Part shown: in pieces, positions 61,523 through 64,000 of the stretch
Layout: every line of letters starts with the position of its first letter
Numbering within the stretch: the first letter of the stretch is position 1
NCBI RefSeq assembly: GCF_025685575.1
Contig: NZ_JAGSYD010000001.1
Location: 685,852-749,851, forward strand
Direction of reading: 5' to 3'
DNA from: Granulicella cerasi
GTDB taxonomy: Bacteria > Acidobacteriota > Terriglobia > Terriglobales > Acidobacteriaceae
Length of the DNA: 64,000 nt
Notes under the pieces: model-generated
The model's input: only the letters and a program-made list of their open reading frames with translations
What the model was told of the DNA's origin: nothing
Databases searched by the model: none
Translations under genes and position numbers: made by a program

Positions 61523-62757
61523 CGTCGTTGCTCGGCGAGCACCTGCTCGTAGAGTGCGTAGACGCGATCGACCTTCTTCTCCCAGTCGAAGTGGTCCACG
61601 ATGCGCTGACGTGCAGCGCGGCCCAGTGTGGCGCATAGCTCAGGCGAACGTGCGAGCTCTTCCAGCGCGTCAGCAAAGCCTTCAATCATCGCGGTGCGAC
61701 TCGTTGGCTCGACGAGGATGCCGCAGCTTGTGTCGAGATAATCAGCCGGGCCACCCCATGCTGTGGCGATGACCGGACGGCCAACGCTCATGGCTTCGAG
61801 CACAACGGCGCCACCGCATTCATAGATGCTGGGCAGTACGAGCGCGGTAGAGTGTTGCAGCATCTGCGCGCACTCAGCCTGCGACTTCCAGCCGTGGAAG
61901 TGAACGCGGTCGCCGATGTTCAGTTCACGCGCGAGTTGCTCCCAGGCGGCGCGCATGTTGCCATCGCCGACGACATCGAGCTCAGCTTGCGGCACGCGCA
62001 CCATCGCGAGCAGCACGAGGTCGAGGGCCTTCCAGTCCACAAGGCGGCCCATGAAGAGGAAGCGCGGCGTAGCGGGTGCTTCGTAGGCGCTGGCTTCGGG
62101 CCACTTCGCGAGATCGACGCCGTTCTCTACGATCTCCACGACGCGACCGCGGTGTTCTACCGGGAGCGCGGCCGCTGTGCGTGGGTTGGCAACGAGCAGT
62201 CGTGCGGCTTTTTGCTTGCCGGGCAGCAGGCGATTGAAGATGCCGCTGAAGCTTCGGCCCAGCGCGATGGCCGCATTCACGCTGGCGAATTCGGCGCGAC
62301 GGAAAGCGGGCGGGTACTCCATGCCGCCGTTCATCGGCCCGATGATGACCGGCGCGCCGACGTTGGCGATAAGCGAAGGGAACTTCGGCGATACGGGGAT
62401 GGGCTGATGTACGACCGTGCCCGGCGCTGCGAGTTCGCGTACCATCTTGCGCTGTGCGTGCTGCGTAAGCAGTTGGTTGGCGAGGCCGAAGGTAGCCTCT
62501 GCGATGCGGCGCGGAAGGAACGAGGACAAGCGGAAGAAGAGCTTCTGCGCAGCCATGTCGGGCACGAAGAGCAGGCGCTCGCGATCGTGGGGGAAGAGTT
62601 CTTCGAGCTCCGTGCGTGTACGTTCGTGCGTGATCAGCAGGGCATCGACTCCGCGAGCACGGAGCACGCGGAAGTAGTGATAGGGCAGCGATGCCTCGCC
62701 GCCGAAGCGCACGGAGGCGTGCTCGGCCACGATGATGACGCGCGAAACCACGCTCAA
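61519..62757 (-). CDS. Family 4 glycosyltransferase
   Basis: This 412-residue protein starts RVIIVAEHASVRFGGEASLP, with the FGG/GG loop of retaining GT4 enzymes. It then has APVIIGPMNGGMEYP, VVEIVENGVDLAKWPEA, FLFMGRLVDWKALDLVLLAM and LDVVGDGNMRAAWEQLA. The donor-site motif is SIYECGGAVVLEAMSVGRPV. The start overlaps the stop of the gene before it (ATGA). It is the third gene of a coupled minus-strand set beginning with the thioesterase-domain gene at the window edge. Confidence 0.9.
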   Translation of the reverse strand: MSVVSRVIIVAEHASVRFGGEASLPYHYFRVLRARGVDALLITHERTRTELEELFPHDRERLLFVPDMAAQKLFFRLSSFLPRRIAEATFGLANQLLTQHAQRKMVRELAAPGTVVHQPIPVSPKFPSLIANVGAPVIIGPMNGGMEYPPAFRRAEFASVNAAIALGRSFSGIFNRLLPGKQKAARLLVANPRTAAALPVEHRGRVVEIVENGVDLAKWPEASAYEAPATPRFLFMGRLVDWKALDLVLLAMVRVPQAELDVVGDGNMRAAWEQLARELNIGDRVHFHGWKSQAECAQMLQHSTALVLPSIYECGGAVVLEAMSVGRPVIATAWGGPADYLDTSCGILVEPTSRTAMIEGFADALEELARSPELCATLGRAARQRIVDHFDWEKKVDRVYALYEQVLAEQRR

Positions 62758-63725
62758 CCGCCTCCGAAGATCTTGTAGTAGCCGAGCTTGCCGATGAGGC
62801 CCTTCAGCGATTGCTCGCGCTCGTAGTATGCGGGTGTGAGCTCAACGAAGGGCGCGGGTGCGGCAGAGGGTGTATCCGCAAGATCAACGCTGGCGCGGCC
62901 CTGCGCTACGATCTGCGGAAGCCACCACTTGGCTTCGCCGCCGGCGTGGAAGCACTTCAGCGAGTTCCACGGCTCAGACGCGAGGATCGCATCGCCCTTC
63001 GCGCCGAGCTTGATGCGCACGCGCTTGGACTGCGTGCGATGCCAGCAGACCCAGCGCGCGGGGTCGAGATAACCGCCTCCGCCGTGCTCTGCGATGGCTG
63101 CCCACACGATGGCTTCAATGTGCATTTTGCGCGGGAGCGGCTTGCCGTCTGCGAGCGTTTCGATGAAGGAGTCCACCCACGCGAGTTCGTTCATCTCGGG
63201 CGAGAGTCGCCAGTGCGCGACGCCGATGTCTACGTGACGCGCGAGCGGGATGCCCGCGTGCATGGCCGCGCGGACGTTCTCCGGCGGCAGCAGGCAGTTC
63301 GGCGCCTGCCACATCAGCAGCAGGCCGTTCGGTGTGGGGTCGAAGCGGAAGCGGTTGGGGAAGTAGAGGTCCGGGTCGAGCAGGATCATCTCTGCGCCGG
63401 GTTCGGTGAGCAGCAGCGGGTCGGTGATCTTGCGCCAGCAGGGGTGACCGTGGCGCAGCGCGCGCAGATGCGGATAGCGGCCGAGGCGTTCTTCTTCTGC
63501 GGCATCAAGATCATGCTCGCTGAAGACGCTGACGCGATGTTGTTGCGGAGGAGCGATCTCGGTGACGACACGCTGCAACTCATCACGATCGTCATCGGAG
63601 TCGGTGATGAGATGCAGGTGCAGTGCGTCGGCGCTCTGCGCGAGCAGCGTGGCGATGGCAAGCCGCGCGTAGTCGAGCGAGCGAGGCGAAAGCACCATGT
63701 AGACCGGCCGCAACGTCTGGTTCAT
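62754..63725 (-). CDS. Probable GT-A-fold glycosyltransferase of unassigned family
   Basis: This 323-residue protein starts VYMVLSPRSLDYARLAIATL, followed by LHLHLITDSDDDRDEL and, centrally, AEMILLDPDLYFPNRF, a DxD-like motif in the right place for a GT8-like nucleotide-sugar enzyme. Later segments are HVDIGVAHWRLSPEMNEL and KCFHAGGEAKWWLPQIV. There is no signal peptide or membrane helix. I do not recognise the family. It overlaps both neighbours by four bases, so it is translated together with the thioesterase-domain protein and the GT4. Confidence 0.65.
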   Translation of the reverse strand: MNQTLRPVYMVLSPRSLDYARLAIATLLAQSADALHLHLITDSDDDRDELQRVVTEIAPPQQHRVSVFSEHDLDAAEEERLGRYPHLRALRHGHPCWRKITDPLLLTEPGAEMILLDPDLYFPNRFRFDPTPNGLLLMWQAPNCLLPPENVRAAMHAGIPLARHVDIGVAHWRLSPEMNELAWVDSFIETLADGKPLPRKMHIEAIVWAAIAEHGGGGYLDPARWVCWHRTQSKRVRIKLGAKGDAILASEPWNSLKCFHAGGEAKWWLPQIVAQGRASVDLADTPSAAPAPFVELTPAYYEREQSLKGLIGKLGYYKIFGGG

Positions 63726-64000
63726 CGGTTTATCTGCTCCAGGCTGTCGACGATGGCCTTCGCCATATCGCCCACCGCCGGTTCGAGGAAGATGCGTTCG
63801 TGGTCGCCGCGAATCTCGTAGATCTTCACGCCGCCGGGGAAGTACCTGCTCCAGCCTAGATCACGTGGTCCTGAGGCATAGTCCTGGTCCGTGGCGCGGA
63901 AGAGGACGAGTCTGCCGGGGTACGTGTGCAGATTGTATCGCTGCAGTGCGACGAGGTTCACGTCCCACGGAACCTTCATCCATGAGGGCATTCGCCTTGC
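63722..64000 (-). CDS. C-terminal part of a thioesterase-domain protein (partial)
   Basis: Ninety-two codons are open to the window edge; the protein continues upstream beyond it. The visible part (NLVALQRYNLHTYPGRLVLF, RATDQDYASGPRDLGWSRYF, IYEIRGDHERIFLEPAVGDM) matches the last third of a PF00975-type thioesterase. The GDH contains the catalytic His and the first half of the domain is missing. Such ends are typical of type I thioesterases closing NRPS/PKS or acyl-carrier proteins. It overlaps the next gene by four bases, coupling it to the glycosyltransferases. Confidence 0.8.
   Translation of the reverse strand, partial: ARRMPSWMKVPWDVNLVALQRYNLHTYPGRLVLFRATDQDYASGPRDLGWSRYFPGGVKIYEIRGDHERIFLEPAVGDMAKAIVDSLEQINR

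Overview
The window looks like a chromosomal segment of a soil Acidobacterium (Terriglobia/Acidobacteriaceae type). This is inferred from gene content, not from a marker gene. The evidence is two Oar-like TonB-dependent receptors with an N-terminal carboxypeptidase-regulatory-like domain, a giant sedolisin (S53) protease with Ig-like repeats, NHL-repeat and collagen-like exported proteins, many plant-polysaccharide functions, and GC-rich DNA with frequent GTG/TTG starts.

Layout. 1-5.8 kb: exported surface proteins on the + strand (the end of a collagen-like protein, a small secreted protein, an NHL/Ig-like anchored protein, a beta-barrel protein), closed by a strong bidirectional terminator. 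5.8-9.5 kb: a minus-strand operon of sugar-binding lipoprotein, hybrid-input histidine kinase and NarL-type regulator, which looks like a three-component sensor. 9.8-21.2 kb: a TonB receptor, GH67 alpha-glucuronidase, OprB porin, GH3 beta-glucosidase and a membrane-bound putative regulator. Together these look like a glucuronoxylan/oligosaccharide utilisation region, with palindromic sites in front of three of the genes.

21.7-35.3 kb: a second TonB receptor followed by a tightly coupled operon. It encodes Dpp/Opp-type ABC permeases, a creatinase-like M24 protein with altered metal ligands, two ATPases, a binding protein, a flavin monooxygenase-like protein, two carboxymuconolactone-decarboxylase-fold proteins, an exported alpha/beta hydrolase and a GntR regulator. 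This reads as one uptake-and-oxidation pathway for an unknown substrate and is one of the two best candidates for an undescribed system.

35.3-43.5 kb: a small unknown gene, the sedolisin, an NHL lipoprotein, then a tRNA-Val(GAC) gene. A copy of the 3' half of that tRNA, together with its terminator, lies about 1.55 kb away and brackets a lower-GC islet with one DUF1566-like gene.

43.5-64 kb: a large exopolysaccharide/glycoconjugate region. It contains five or six glycosyltransferases, a Wzy-like polymerase, a Wza-like export protein, a Wzz-like co-polymerase fused to a degenerate tyrosine-kinase domain, a WecB/TagA glycosyltransferase fused to a STAS domain, acyl- and acetyltransferases and a secreted glycoside hydrolase. 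It also contains a type II thioesterase, an Sfp-type phosphopantetheinyl transferase and, at the window edge, the C-terminus of a thioesterase domain like those ending NRPS/PKS proteins. No initiating phosphoglycosyl transferase and no flippase is visible, so the locus probably continues beyond 64 kb. The mixture suggests that a carrier-protein-dependent acyl or peptidyl group is attached to the glycan. This is the second candidate system.
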